A stretch of DNA of 64,000 bases from Actinomycetota bacterium (GTDB taxonomy: Bacteria > Actinomycetota > Acidimicrobiia > Acidimicrobiales > Microtrichaceae), in NCBI GenBank assembly GCA_016703525.1, contig JADJBW010000003.1:186001-250000 (forward strand), written 5' to 3'. Shown here piece after piece: positions 32,420-41,634 of the stretch. The notes beneath the pieces are model-generated. The model saw only the letters and a program-made list of their open reading frames with translations, did not search any database and was not told the DNA's origin. Positions within the stretch are counted from its first letter, which is position 1; each line of letters starts with the position of its first letter. The position numbers were made by a program, and so were the translations under genes.

Positions 32420-32522
32420 TTCGGGAACGCGCCGGGTCCGGGTCGCGAACCAACACGCCAGGCGTTAGGGTCGGGCCGCATCGCGTGCGTGGGCGCGCGG
32501 ATCCGTTCAGGGGGTGTGCAGC

Positions 32523-33608
32523 ATGGCGCAGCAGGTGCAGGGCGTGATCGCCCGGGCCAAGGGCGAGCCGGTGAGCGTCGAGACGATCGTCGTTCCCGAT
32601 CCGGGACCCGGCGAGGTGGTGGTGGCGATCCAGGCGTGTGGGGTGTGCCACACCGACCTGCATTACCGCGAGGGCGGCATCGGCGACGACTTCCCGTACC
32701 TGCTCGGCCACGAGGCCGCGGGGCTCGTGGAGTCGATCGGGGAGGGCGTGACCAACGTGATGCCCGGCGACTATGTGGTCCTCAACTGGCGTGCGGTGTG
32801 CGGCGACTGTCGGGCGTGCCGACGAGGCAAGCCGTGGTACTGCTTCGCTACGCACAACGCGACCCAGAAGATGACGCTGCTCGACGGCACCGAGCTGTCG
32901 CCCGCCCTCGGTATCGGGGCGTTCTGCGAGAAGACGTTGGTCGCCGCCGGCCAGGCGACCAAGGTCGATCCGGCGGCGCCCGCCTCGGCGGCCGGGCTGT
33001 TGGGGTGCGGCGTGATGGCCGGGCTCGGGGCCGCCATGAACACGGGCAACGTGGGTCGCGGCGACAGCGTCGCCGTGTTCGGCTGCGGCGGGGTTGGCGA
33101 CGCGGCGATTGCCGGAGCGCGCCTCGCCGGGGCGTCGACGATCATCGCGATCGACGTCGACGATCGCAAGCTTGGCTGGGCGAAGGACTTCGGCGCGACG
33201 CACACGGTGAACGCGTCGTCGACCGACGCGGTCGAGGCGATCCGCGCGGCGACGGGCGGCTTCGGCGCCGACGTGTGCATCGAGGCGGTCGGGCATCCCG
33301 ACGTCTACAAGCAGTGCTTCGAGGCGCGCGACCTGGCGGGCACCGTTGTGCTGGTCGGGGTGCCGCGGCCCGATATGACCCTCGATCTGCCGTATCTCGA
33401 CGTGTTCGGCCGCGGGGGAGCGCTCAAGAGTTCGTGGTACGGCGACTGTCTGCCGTCGCGGGACTTCCCGATGCTGATCGACCTGTACCTGCAGGGCCGC
33501 CTCGACCTGGATCGATTCGTGAGCGAGACGATCCCGCTCGACGCGGTCGAGGAGGCGTTCCACCGCATGGAGCGCGGCGAGGTGCTGCGCAGCGTGGTGA
33601 CGCTCTGA
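32523..33608 (+). CDS. S-(hydroxymethyl)mycothiol dehydrogenase-type zinc alcohol dehydrogenase
   Basis: 361 residues; ATG at 32523 is preferred over a GTG 9 bases upstream because agggggtg lies at the right distance. Zinc-dependent MDR family: catalytic zinc ligands in CGVCHTD and GHEAAG, structural zinc cysteines CGDCRACRRGKPWYC, NAD loop GCGGVGD. Closest in character to the class III-like actinobacterial enzyme that oxidises the mycothiol adduct of formaldehyde. The overlapping metallo-beta-lactamase gene downstream repeats the mycobacterial arrangement Rv2259-Rv2260 and supports this assignment. Cytosolic. Confidence 0.85.
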   Translation: MAQQVQGVIARAKGEPVSVETIVVPDPGPGEVVVAIQACGVCHTDLHYREGGIGDDFPYLLGHEAAGLVESIGEGVTNVMPGDYVVLNWRAVCGDCRACRRGKPWYCFATHNATQKMTLLDGTELSPALGIGAFCEKTLVAAGQATKVDPAAPASAAGLLGCGVMAGLGAAMNTGNVGRGDSVAVFGCGGVGDAAIAGARLAGASTIIAIDVDDRKLGWAKDFGATHTVNASSTDAVEAIRAATGGFGADVCIEAVGHPDVYKQCFEARDLAGTVVLVGVPRPDMTLDLPYLDVFGRGGALKSSWYGDCLPSRDFPMLIDLYLQGRLDLDRFVSETIPLDAVEEAFHRMERGEVLRSVVTL

Positions 33609-34236
33609 TGTCGATCGAACTGGTCACCACCGACGGGATCTTCAGCCTCGACGGCGAGGACTTCGAGGTCACGAACAACATCTGGTTGGTCGGCGACGAC
33701 ACCGAGGTGGCAGTGGTCGACGCGGCGCACGACCATCGTCCGATCGTCGAGGCGATCAACGGGCGTCGCGTGTCGACGATCCTGTTGACCCACGGACACA
33801 ACGACCACATCAACGCGGCCGAGGCGCTGGCCGCCGCGGTCGACGCTCCGATCGCGTTGCATCCCGCCGATCGGATGCTGTGGGAGGTCGTGTACCCCGA
33901 TCTCAGCCCCGATGTGGACCTCGCCGACGGCGACGTGTTCCACGCCGGTGGCCACGAGCTGGGGTGCTGCACACGCCCGGCCATGCCCCGGGGTGCTGCT
34001 GCTTCCTCGACACCGGCGCCGGTGCGGTGTTCAGCGGTGACACGCTGTTCTGCGGCGGCCCCGGTGCGACGGGCCGGTCGTTCAGCGATCGTGCGCTGCT
34101 GCTGCGATCGATCCGGGCGAAGCTGCTCGACCTGCCCGGCGACACGATCGTGCACACGGGTCACGGCGATTCCACGACCGTCGGCGCCGAGGCCCCGCTG
34201 TTGCGGGAACTACTCGCCTCGGAGCTCGACGGCTGA
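33608..34236 (+). CDS. metallo-beta-lactamase fold hydrolase, mycothiol-linked detoxification (apparent frameshift)
   Basis: Start ATG overlaps the dehydrogenase stop (TGATG). The metal site is LLTHGHNDHIN (HxHxDH), followed later by HTPGHAPG, FSGDTLF and IVHTGHGD, all glyoxalase II-like. The frame must change at about 33960-33964 (ctggggtg; one more G restores VLHTPGHAPGCCCFLD). About 209 residues joined. In its position after the mycothiol formaldehyde dehydrogenase it probably hydrolyses S-formylmycothiol or a related thioester. The homopolymer G-run points to an indel error. Confidence 0.82.
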
Positions 34237-35509
34237 CGACTTCACAGCCGCAGCGCCGGCCATCGCCGCGGCGAGGGAGGCCACGAGGATCGCGAGCTTC
34301 GCTGCGGCCGCGGTGTCGGGGTCGGTGAAGGCGAGTTCGGTGATGAACAGCGAGACGGTGAAGCCGATGCCGGCGAGCGTTCCGAGCGCGGCGACCATCC
34401 GCAGGTTCACGCCTGCGGGGAGGCGTGCTGCGCCGGCGCGGCAGGCCAGCCACGTCGCGACCGTGATGCCGACGGGCTTGCCGACGAGCAGGCCGAGCGC
34501 GACTCCCCATGCGGCGCGAGAGCCGAGCGCACCGTCGATCGCCGAACCGTTCACGATCACTCCGGCGTTCGCCAACGCGAACACCGGCACGATCACGAAG
34601 CTCGTCCACGGGTGCAGCACGTGTTCGAGCCACTCGACCTTCGACACCGACGATCGGGCGAGCGTCACCGTGGCCCGCGCGTGCTCGACCGACGACAGGT
34701 CGGTGAGCTCGTCGATGTCGATCAGGTCAGGGTGCGTGTGGGCCTGCACCGGCGTCAGGAACCCCATGATGACCCCGGCGATCGTGGCGTGGATCCCACC
34801 CTCGTGGAGGCAGAGCCACAGCATCGTGCCGAGCACGACGAACACGGGCGTGAGCGAGGCCGCCCGACGGCGGGCGACCAGCACGGCGACGACGCAGACG
34901 CCGGCCCCGGCCAGCCAGCCCCAGGCGAGCCCGTCGGAGTAGAAGATGGCGATCACGGCGATCGCGCCGAGATCGTCGACGATCGCCAGCGCGAGCAAGA
35001 ACACCTTGCCGGCCGATGGGACGCGGGACCCGAGCAGGCCGAGCACGCCGACGGCGAGCGCGATGTCGGTCGCCATCGGCACGCCCCATCCGCTCACGTC
35101 GCCGGTTCCGGCGGTGAGCGCGACGAAGATCGCGGCGGGCACGAGCATGCCGCCGAGCGCCGCCAGAGCCGGCAGGATCGCCTGGCTGCGGTCGCGGAGT
35201 TCGCCCTCGATGAGTTCGCGTTTGATTTCGAGCCCGACGACCAGGAAGAAAACGGCCATGAGCCCGTCGTTGACCCAATGGCGCAGGTCGAGGTGGAGCG
35301 CGAGCGAGCCGAACGACAGGCCGGCGCGGGTGTGCCACAGCCGGTCGTACGCGTCGCTCCACGGCGAGTTGGCCTGACGCGAGGGCGATCGCGGCACCGA
35401 TCGCGAGCAGAATGCCTCCCGCCGACTCGGTCTGGAGGAAGTCGGTCAGCGGACGGATGACACGGCGCGACGGGTCGGTTGCGGCCGCCGGTGGTTGGGG
35501 CGCCGTCAC
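34210..35509 (-). CDS. nhaA: Na+/H+ antiporter NhaA (apparent frameshift)
   Basis: GTG at 35509 overlaps the SDR stop by GTGA. Family features: ESAGGILLAIGAAIAL at the N-terminus, HWVNDGLMAVFFLVVGLEIKREL, ATDIALAVGVLGLLG with the paired ion-binding Asp region (FLLALAIVDDLGAIAVIAIFY), and late GLLVGKPVGI. Eleven to twelve helices, about 433 residues. The frame changes at about 35369-35379 between AIAL and ANSPWSDAYDRLW; one extra base explains it. It uses the proton gradient to export sodium. Its tail overlaps the MBL gene by 27 bases in the opposite direction. Confidence 0.9.
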
Positions 35510-36276
35510 CGAAAGGTCATCCCGCCGTCGACGACCAGCGCTTGGCCGGTCATGTAGCTCGACGCGTCGGACATGAGGAAGATCGCCGCGTTGGCGATCT
35601 CGGACCGCGCCGCCATGCGACGCATCGCGCACGAGTTGACCATCATCTTCTGCACGTCCGGGGGGTTGTGCCGCACCATGTCGGTGTCGGTGACGCCGGG
35701 GGCGAGCGCGTTGGCGCGGATGCCGTCGCCGACCAACTCGGCGGCCATCGTTCGGGTGAGCGAGAGGAGTGCGTTCTTCGCCGAGATATAGATGCCCATG
35801 TACGTGGCCGGGGTGAACACGCCGGCGCTGATGACGTTGACGATCGATGCGTGCTCGCTGGCGCGCAGATGCGGGAGCGCGGCCTGTACGAGGAACAGCG
35901 GGCCGCGCACGTTGACCGCGTGCGCCTTGTCCCATGCGTCCTGCGTGATGGCGCCGATGGGCGCCGCAAGGGCGTTCGCCGCGTTGTTGACGACGATGTC
36001 GATGGCGCCGAAGCGATCGACTGTGGCTGCGGCCAGCGCCTCGAGCTCGTCGACGCGGCCGCAGTGCGTGGGCACCGCGATGGCCGTGCCGCCCTCCGAG
36101 GTGATGCGTTCGACGACCGCCGCGCAGGCGTCGGCCTTGCGGCTGGCGACCACGACCTGTGCGCCGAGCGCGGCGGCCGTCTCGGCGATCTCGCTGCCGA
36201 TACCGCGGCTGCCTCCGGTGACGATAGCGACGCGTCCGGTCAGGTCGAACTGGGCGTTGAAGGCGGTCTTGTCCAT
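35506..36276 (-). CDS. short-chain dehydrogenase/reductase
   Basis: 256 residues from ATG 36276 (a longer upstream frame has no family similarity). SDR motifs: TGGSRGIG, NNAANA (NNAG-like), VNVISAGV with catalytic Ser, YISAK (Tyr/Lys), and GQALVVDGGMTF at the end. NAD(P)-dependent; substrate unknown. The nhaA start overlaps its stop, so they are co-transcribed, although no functional link is apparent. Confidence 0.88.
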   Translation of the reverse strand: MDKTAFNAQFDLTGRVAIVTGGSRGIGSEIAETAAALGAQVVVASRKADACAAVVERITSEGGTAIAVPTHCGRVDELEALAAATVDRFGAIDIVVNNAANALAAPIGAITQDAWDKAHAVNVRGPLFLVQAALPHLRASEHASIVNVISAGVFTPATYMGIYISAKNALLSLTRTMAAELVGDGIRANALAPGVTDTDMVRHNPPDVQKMMVNSCAMRRMAARSEIANAAIFLMSDASSYMTGQALVVDGGMTFR

Positions 36277-36446
36277 GGCATCACCGTTCGGGTCGGCAGT
36301 TGGGGCACCCCCATTGTGGTCTGCCACTGCAGCCCCCGGGCGAAGCTCCGACAGCGATGCCACGGGCCCCACGGTGTACGGTTCGGGTGCTGCGTTACTC
36401 CGGCCCCCGGTAGCGCGACGGATGTCGCCAACCAGAGGAACCGAAC

Positions 36447-36551
36447 ATGCGCGCAGTCCCTATCGATCGTCTATCGGCGTCCGCGCCGTTCGACCAGCCG
36501 GGCGCGACGTTGCCGGTCCTTCGAGTTCGTCTCGAGGGTCGACATGGCTGA
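36447..36551 (+). CDS. possible 34-residue upstream ORF
   Basis: ATG preceded by a good agagga site at proper distance; it ends (TGA 36549-36551) just past the ATG of the DUF1611 gene at 36544, an arrangement suited to translational coupling. The peptide (MRAVPIDRLSASAPFD...) resembles no family I know. It could be a leader ORF or the remnant of a longer gene. Confidence 0.3.
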   Translation: MRAVPIDRLSASAPFDQPGATLPVLRVRLEGRHG

Positions 36552-37683
36552 AGGTTCGAAGCGCACGCACCAGAGCAACGGCGCGCGCCGAGACTCGGCG
36601 CGCCCGACCGCCGTCGTCTACTGCGAGGGCAACTTCGGAGATCTCGACGGGAAGACCGCCAACGGGCTCGTCCGCCACTCGGAGCGGTTCGAGATCGTGT
36701 CGGTGATCGATAGCCGATTCGCTGGCCGAGACGCCGGCGAGCTGTTGGGCGACGGGCACAACGGCATTGCGGTGGTCGCCGACCTCGCCGATGCGGTCGC
36801 TCGCAACGGCGCCACGCCCGATGTGATGGTGTTCGGCATCGCCCCGGCGAGCGGGATGCTGTCGGACGAGGAGCGCACGGTGCTGCTCGGGGCGATGGAA
36901 CAGGGGATGGGCATCGTCAACGGCCTCCACGACTTCCTCAACGACGACATCGAATTCGCGGCGGCCTCCGCTGCATACGGCGTGTCGATCGAGGACGTCC
37001 GGCGGCCCCCGGCGAAGCGCGACCTTCGGATGTTCCGCAACCTCATCGACGATGTGGCGTGCGTGCGGCTCGCGGTCTTGGGCACCGACGGCGCCATCGG
37101 AAAGCGGACGACCGCAACCATTCTCACGAAGGCGCTGAACGACAACGGGATCCCGACGGTGTTGATCAGCACCGGACAGACCGGGTTGATTCAGGGCGGT
37201 CGCTACGGTGTCGCTCTCGACGCGATCCCCAGCCAGTTCTGCTCGGGCGAGGTGGAGGCAGCGGTCGTCGAGGCGTACGCGGCCGAGCACCCCGCGGTGA
37301 TCGTCGTGGAGGGGCAGGGGGCGCTCAGCCACCCGGCCTACCTCAGCTCGACGTTCATTCTTCGCGGCTCGCGGCCGGATGGCGTCATTCTCCAGCACGC
37401 GCCCCGCCGTGCATTCCTGTCGGACTTCCCGACGGTGCCGATGCCGGACGCGGCCAGCGAGATCCGGCTGATCGAATCGTTCGCCGACACGAAGGTCGTC
37501 GGGCTGACGATCAATCACGAGAACATGACCGACGACGAGGTCGCGGCGGCGATCGATTCGTACGGCGCGCAGCTCGGCATCCCGGTCACCGATGCCCTCA
37601 TCCAGCATCCGGAGCATCTCGTCAAGATGGTTCTCGCTGCGTTTCCCGATCTTCGACGGACGAGACTTTCGCTGGTGCCATGA
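36544..37683 (+). CDS. DUF1611 (DgcN-like) P-loop protein
   Basis: 379 residues. N-terminal Rossmann-like domain (VVYCEGNFGDLDGKTANGL) and a C-terminal P-loop domain with GTDGAIGKRTTA and downstream VVEGQGALSHPAY. This matches DUF1611, whose studied members (DgcN) N-acetylate D-glutamate or act in D-amino acid metabolism. Start at 36544 is the first ATG of the conserved part. It overlaps a PLP racemase gene by ATGA, which supports a role in D-amino acid chemistry. The precise reaction here is inferred. Confidence 0.75.
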   Translation: MAEGSKRTHQSNGARRDSARPTAVVYCEGNFGDLDGKTANGLVRHSERFEIVSVIDSRFAGRDAGELLGDGHNGIAVVADLADAVARNGATPDVMVFGIAPASGMLSDEERTVLLGAMEQGMGIVNGLHDFLNDDIEFAAASAAYGVSIEDVRRPPAKRDLRMFRNLIDDVACVRLAVLGTDGAIGKRTTATILTKALNDNGIPTVLISTGQTGLIQGGRYGVALDAIPSQFCSGEVEAAVVEAYAAEHPAVIVVEGQGALSHPAYLSSTFILRGSRPDGVILQHAPRRAFLSDFPTVPMPDAASEIRLIESFADTKVVGLTINHENMTDDEVAAAIDSYGAQLGIPVTDALIQHPEHLVKMVLAAFPDLRRTRLSLVP

Positions 37684-38771
37684 CGTGCCCCCGCGTCGAG
37701 GTGCGACTCGACAGGGTCGGCCGAAACGCTCGAACGCTGGTCGATCGGCTCGGGTCGATCGGCATCGCCGTGTGCGGCGTCACGAAGGCAACCGGCGGGT
37801 CGCCCAAGGTGGCACGGGAGCTGCTCGCGGGCGGCGTGACCGCGTTGGCCGAGTCGCGAGTCGAGAACGTCGAGCGGTTGCGGCGTGCGGGCATCGCCAC
37901 AGAGATCGTGCTCGTCCGGTCGCCCATGCCGAGCCAGGCCGAGCGGGTGGTCGCCGCCGCGGACATCAGCCTGAACAGCGAGGTCGACGTGATCGAGTTG
38001 CTGTCGTCGAGCGCGGTGCGCGCGGGGCGACTGCACGGGGTCGTGCTCATGATCGAGCTCGGCGACCTTCGTGAGGGGCTCATGCCCGGCGACGTTCTGG
38101 ACGCGGCCCGTCGGGTCGCATCGATGCCGGGTGTCGTCTTGCGCGGCGTCGGCGTGAACCTGGCATGCCAGAGCGGCGTGATCCCGGACGCGTCGAACAT
38201 GGCCGAGCTATCGGCGATTGCGGTCTGCGTCGAGGCGGACCTGGGGGTCGAGCTCGAGCTCGTTTCGGGTGGCAACTCGGCGAATCTCGCGTGGGCCCTG
38301 AAGGAACCGGCCGACACGGGTCGCATCAATCACCTTCGCCTCGGCGAGTCGATCCTGCTCGGCCGGGATCCGTTGACCCGTGCCCCCATCGCCGGTCTCG
38401 CCACCGACGCGTTCACGGTCGTGGGCGAGGTGATCGAGTCCAAGATCAAGCCGACTCGCCCGCGGGGGTCGACGGGGCAGAACGCGTTCGGTGACGCGGT
38501 CGGTGACGCGGTCGGCAGCGAGGGCCGCGACCGGTCGTGTCGACGCGTGATCGTGGCGCTCGGACGTCAAGACGTCGATCCCGACGGGCTCGAGATGCCT
38601 GAGGGATACCGGATCGTCGGGGCGAGCAGCGATCACCTTGTGGTCGAGGCAGGCTGCGACGCACCGGTGCCCGGCGCCGAGCTCCGGTTCGGCGTGAACT
38701 ACAGCGCGCTGCTCCGAGCGATGACATCGGCATCGGTGCTGACGTGCTTCACCGACGAGGCCCCCGCGTGA
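37680..38771 (+). CDS. alanine racemase-fold PLP enzyme (ornithine racemase-like)
   Basis: 363 residues. Fold type III PLP domain: AVCGVTKATGGSP holds the Schiff-base Lys (VTKAxGG), then RVENVERL, NSEVDVIELL, MIELGDLREGLMPG and VSGGNSANL (PLP phosphate binding). The C-terminal beta domain includes an insertion with the doubled GDAVGDAVG. This is the group containing ornithine racemase and relatives, which racemise amino acids. Overlaps both neighbours (ATGA, GTGA), so it is one operon with DUF1611 and two GAF-ANTAR genes. Substrate unknown. Confidence 0.78.
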   Translation: MTCPRVEVRLDRVGRNARTLVDRLGSIGIAVCGVTKATGGSPKVARELLAGGVTALAESRVENVERLRRAGIATEIVLVRSPMPSQAERVVAAADISLNSEVDVIELLSSSAVRAGRLHGVVLMIELGDLREGLMPGDVLDAARRVASMPGVVLRGVGVNLACQSGVIPDASNMAELSAIAVCVEADLGVELELVSGGNSANLAWALKEPADTGRINHLRLGESILLGRDPLTRAPIAGLATDAFTVVGEVIESKIKPTRPRGSTGQNAFGDAVGDAVGSEGRDRSCRRVIVALGRQDVDPDGLEMPEGYRIVGASSDHLVVEAGCDAPVPGAELRFGVNYSALLRAMTSASVLTCFTDEAPA

Positions 38772-39508
38772 TCGGCGCACGCAGGCGGCGCGTCGAGCGC
38801 CTCGCGACGCGGATCGATGCGGCACGACGCGCCGGCGACGACGGCTGGCTCTGCGGCGCGTGCGCGGACATCTCCGGGTTGTCCGGCGCGGGGATCATGT
38901 TGATGGCGGGTGATGTGCAGCGCGGGTCGCTGTGCACGAGCGACGGGGTGAGCGCGGCGATCGAGGAGCTCCAGTTCTCCTTCGACGAAGGCCCGTGCCT
39001 CGATGCGTTCCGCGACGACGCACCGGTGATCGAGCCGGACCTGACGGGTTCGGGGCGGTCGCGCTGGCCGTCGTTCGCTCCTCGGGCTGCGGCGGCCGGC
39101 GCGGCTGCGGTGTTCGGCTTCCCCATCGCGGTCGGAGTGGTTCGCCTCGGTGCCCTCAACCTGTATCGCAGCACCGCCGGAGTGTTGAGCGGGGAACAGT
39201 TCGAGGACTGCCTCGCGCTGGCATCGATCGCCGGAACCACGATGATCGAGCTGCAGGCGCAAGCACCGGAGGGCACGCTCGCGCCCGGGCTCGAGGCGGG
39301 CGCCAACCTGGAGCTGCGCGTGCACCAGGCGATCGGCATGGTCGCCGCGCAGGCGGAGGTCGACGTTGCGAACGCTCTGGCGATGCTTCGCGCGCATGCG
39401 CTCGACGACGGGCAGACGCTGCGATCGGTTGCACTCGACGTCGTGGCGCGCGAGCTTGACTTTCGCGACGGCCGGGGAATCCGACAACCGAGGTGGCGAC
39501 ATGAGTGA
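38768..39508 (+). CDS. GAF-ANTAR transcription antitermination regulator
   Basis: 246 residues from GTG 38768 (GTGA overlap). GAF sensor domain (residues ~15-165, LCGACADISGLSGAGIMLM, FGFPIAVGVVRLGALNLY) followed by an ANTAR RNA-binding domain (LELRVHQAIGMVAAQAEVDVANALAMLR). ANTAR proteins bind paired hexaloop hairpins in nascent RNA and prevent termination. It overlaps the second GAF-ANTAR gene by 8 bases; the ligand is unknown. Confidence 0.85.
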   Translation: MIGARRRRVERLATRIDAARRAGDDGWLCGACADISGLSGAGIMLMAGDVQRGSLCTSDGVSAAIEELQFSFDEGPCLDAFRDDAPVIEPDLTGSGRSRWPSFAPRAAAAGAAAVFGFPIAVGVVRLGALNLYRSTAGVLSGEQFEDCLALASIAGTTMIELQAQAPEGTLAPGLEAGANLELRVHQAIGMVAAQAEVDVANALAMLRAHALDDGQTLRSVALDVVARELDFRDGRGIRQPRWRHE

Positions 39509-40304
39509 CGTGGGATCGAGAGAGTCGTCGCTGGTGGCGACGTTCGTGGAGCTCACCGATGTGCTGGTCGACGACTTCGACGTCGTGGAGCTACTGACCT
39601 ACCTGGCGGGGCGATGCGTCGAGGTGCTCGGTGTCGACGCCGCCGGGATGATGCTCGCCAGCCCGACCGGCACCCTGCAGGCGGTGGCCTCGTCGAGCGA
39701 GGCCGTTCGGACCCTCGAGCTGTTCGAACTCCAGACCCGGCAGGGCCCGTGCTACGAGTGCTTCTACAACGCAACCCCCCTTGCCAACGTCTCGCTGAGC
39801 GACGCTCTGGAACGCTGGCCCGACTTCGCCCCGCTGGCGCTCGATGCCGGCTTCCGGTCGGCGACCGCATTGCCCATGCGGGTCGGCAACACGACGATCG
39901 GCGCGATGAACCTGTTCCGGTCGGCTCGGGCCGACCTGGGAGTCGCCGACCTGATCGCAGCGAGAGCGTTCGCGCACGTCGCGACGATCGGCATCCTGCA
40001 GCACCGCGCCATCGAGGCGGTGCAGGTCATCAACGACCAGTTGAGCGCCGCGCTGGAGAGCCGGGTGCTGATCGAACAAGCCAAGGGGATGCTCGCCGAG
40101 CGTGCCGGCGTGGAGGTCGAGGAGGCGTTCGAGCGGCTGCGGTCGTTCGCTCGCAATCGCAACCGGCGGCTGGCGCAGGTCGCCGAAGGATTCATCGGCG
40201 GTGAGCTGGCGCTCGACGAGATCTTGGAGGACGGCCCCGCGCGGTCAGCCCTGCGTCACGGTCAGGTTGGCGAAGGTCGCGACGGAACCCTGGTCGACCC
40301 ATAG
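39501..40304 (+). CDS. GAF-ANTAR transcription antitermination regulator
   Basis: 267 residues. GAF domain (~15-165; CVEVLGVDAAGMMLAS, FRSATALPMRVGNTTIGAMNLF) and ANTAR domain (SRVLIEQAKGMLAERAGVEVEEAFERLR). Similar to but clearly diverged from the preceding regulator, suggesting an old tandem duplication. Its last 20 codons overlap the convergent sigma-factor gene by 60 bases, and the C-terminal ~28 residues look unconserved, so a run-on caused by a lost stop is possible. Confidence 0.87.
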   Translation: MSDVGSRESSLVATFVELTDVLVDDFDVVELLTYLAGRCVEVLGVDAAGMMLASPTGTLQAVASSSEAVRTLELFELQTRQGPCYECFYNATPLANVSLSDALERWPDFAPLALDAGFRSATALPMRVGNTTIGAMNLFRSARADLGVADLIAARAFAHVATIGILQHRAIEAVQVINDQLSAALESRVLIEQAKGMLAERAGVEVEEAFERLRSFARNRNRRLAQVAEGFIGGELALDEILEDGPARSALRHGQVGEGRDGTLVDP

Positions 40305-41588
40305 GCCCACGCCGCCGGACGCGTCGGCGCCGAGCTTGAGGTCGCTGACCGTGAGATCCGGCTCGGTCGCGTCGCCGACGAAGACTTCGGCGGTCGTACC
40401 GTCGAGCTCGATTCGGAGGTGGGTCCAGGCCGACGGTGCGACGGACCGCATCAGGTGGTTGCGTTCGGCGGTGTTGGCGGCGGCGGCCGCCGCGAGTGTG
40501 TACAGGTCAGCGGCAGCGGCGCGTTCGCCGGCGCGTTCGCGCAGATGCGCCTCGACGGCGATCCGCCGCGGGACGTGCGGCGGGACGAGCGCGAGTGCGG
40601 CCAGGCCCGCGGCTGCGCCGTCGGCTTCTCCCACGGCAACCGCGCGGTTGAGCCGGACGACGGGGCTGTCGGTGATGCGGAGCAGTTCGTCGTACCACTC
40701 GACGATCTGCACCCAGTCGGTCGACGCGGCGTCGGGCGCGTCCACGTGGAGCGCGGCGATGGCCGCCTGTGCCTGGTATTCGCCGAGGGCGTCGCGGGCG
40801 AGGGCGGCCACGAGTATCTCGATGCCCTCCTCGATCAGTCGCGTGTCCCAACTCGTGCGGTCCTGCTCGCCGAGGGGGATCAGACGACCCTGCGGATCCG
40901 TTCGCGACCCCCGTCGGGCGTGGTGGAGCAGCATGAGCGCGAGCAGCCCGTGAACCTCGGGGTCGTCCGACAGGCCGGCGAGTCGGCGCGTGAGTCGGAT
41001 CGCTTCCGCCGCCAGGTCCACATCGCCGTCGTACCCGGCGGTGAAGACCAGATAGAGCACTCGGCAGACCGTTGCGACCTCGCCGCGCTCGCCGAGGTGT
41101 ACTTCACTGATCCGCCGTTTGGCACGGCTGATCCGCTGCCCCATCGTCGCCTCGGGCACCAGGAACGCTGCCGCGATCTGCCGTGTGGTGAGGCCGCCGA
41201 CGGCTCGCAGGGTGAGCGCGACGGCCGCCGAGGCCGACAGGCTCGGATGGGCGCACAGGAAGTAGAGGTCGAGCGCGTCGTCGGACGCGGCGACGTCCCG
41301 CGGCGCCTCCGCGTCGGCTCCGACGGCCCGGGAGCGCACGTCGGCGACTTCCCGGGCACGCCGTGCCGTGGTGGATCGGGCGGCGTCGATGAACCGATGC
41401 CATGCGGCGGTGATGAGCCACGCTTGCGGATCGCGGGGCGGGTCATCGGGCCATGTTCGAAGCGCAATCACGAGCGCGTCCTGCACGGCGTCCTCGGCCG
41501 ACGCGAAGTCCGCCCCGCGCCGCACGAGGGCCCCGATCGACGAAGGCACGAGGTCGCGCAGCGGCACGCCGCACAGCATCTCGGTCAC
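40245..41588 (-). CDS. ECF42-type sigma factor with unusual C-terminal extension
   Basis: 447 residues. Sigma region 2 (GADFASAEDAVQDALVIALRTWP), region 4 (LTTRQIAAAFLVPEATMGQRISRAKRRI), then the helical TPR-like domain diagnostic of the ECF42 group (LYLVFTAGYDG, RLIEEGIEIL, YQAQAAIAALH). Members end soon after NTAERNHL; here ~65 more residues follow (HLRIELDGTTAEVFVGD, GGVGLWVDQGSVATFANLTV), resembling the edge strands of a LamG/DUF1080-like jelly roll. The GTG at 41588 is the only start before an in-frame stop; ATG at 41579 is an alternative. ECF42 sigmas are co-encoded with DGPF/YCII proteins, and one lies 38 bases upstream. Confidence 0.85.
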   Translation of the reverse strand: MTEMLCGVPLRDLVPSSIGALVRRGADFASAEDAVQDALVIALRTWPDDPPRDPQAWLITAAWHRFIDAARSTTARRAREVADVRSRAVGADAEAPRDVAASDDALDLYFLCAHPSLSASAAVALTLRAVGGLTTRQIAAAFLVPEATMGQRISRAKRRISEVHLGERGEVATVCRVLYLVFTAGYDGDVDLAAEAIRLTRRLAGLSDDPEVHGLLALMLLHHARRGSRTDPQGRLIPLGEQDRTSWDTRLIEEGIEILVAALARDALGEYQAQAAIAALHVDAPDAASTDWVQIVEWYDELLRITDSPVVRLNRAVAVGEADGAAAGLAALALVPPHVPRRIAVEAHLRERAGERAAAADLYTLAAAAAANTAERNHLMRSVAPSAWTHLRIELDGTTAEVFVGDATEPDLTVSDLKLGADASGGVGLWVDQGSVATFANLTVTQG

Positions 41589-41634
41589 AGGACGCCGGTC
41601 ACAGGACGTCGGTCACAGGACGCCGGTCACAGGG
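41583..41634 (+). repeat. four tandem copies of a 14-base unit between sigma and DGPF genes
   Basis: ggtcacaggacgcc starts at 41583, 41597, 41611 and 41625. The array contains both the GTG start of the sigma gene and the TGA stop of the DGPF gene (on the minus strand), so copy number would change their spacing and possibly coupling. Confidence 0.8.
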
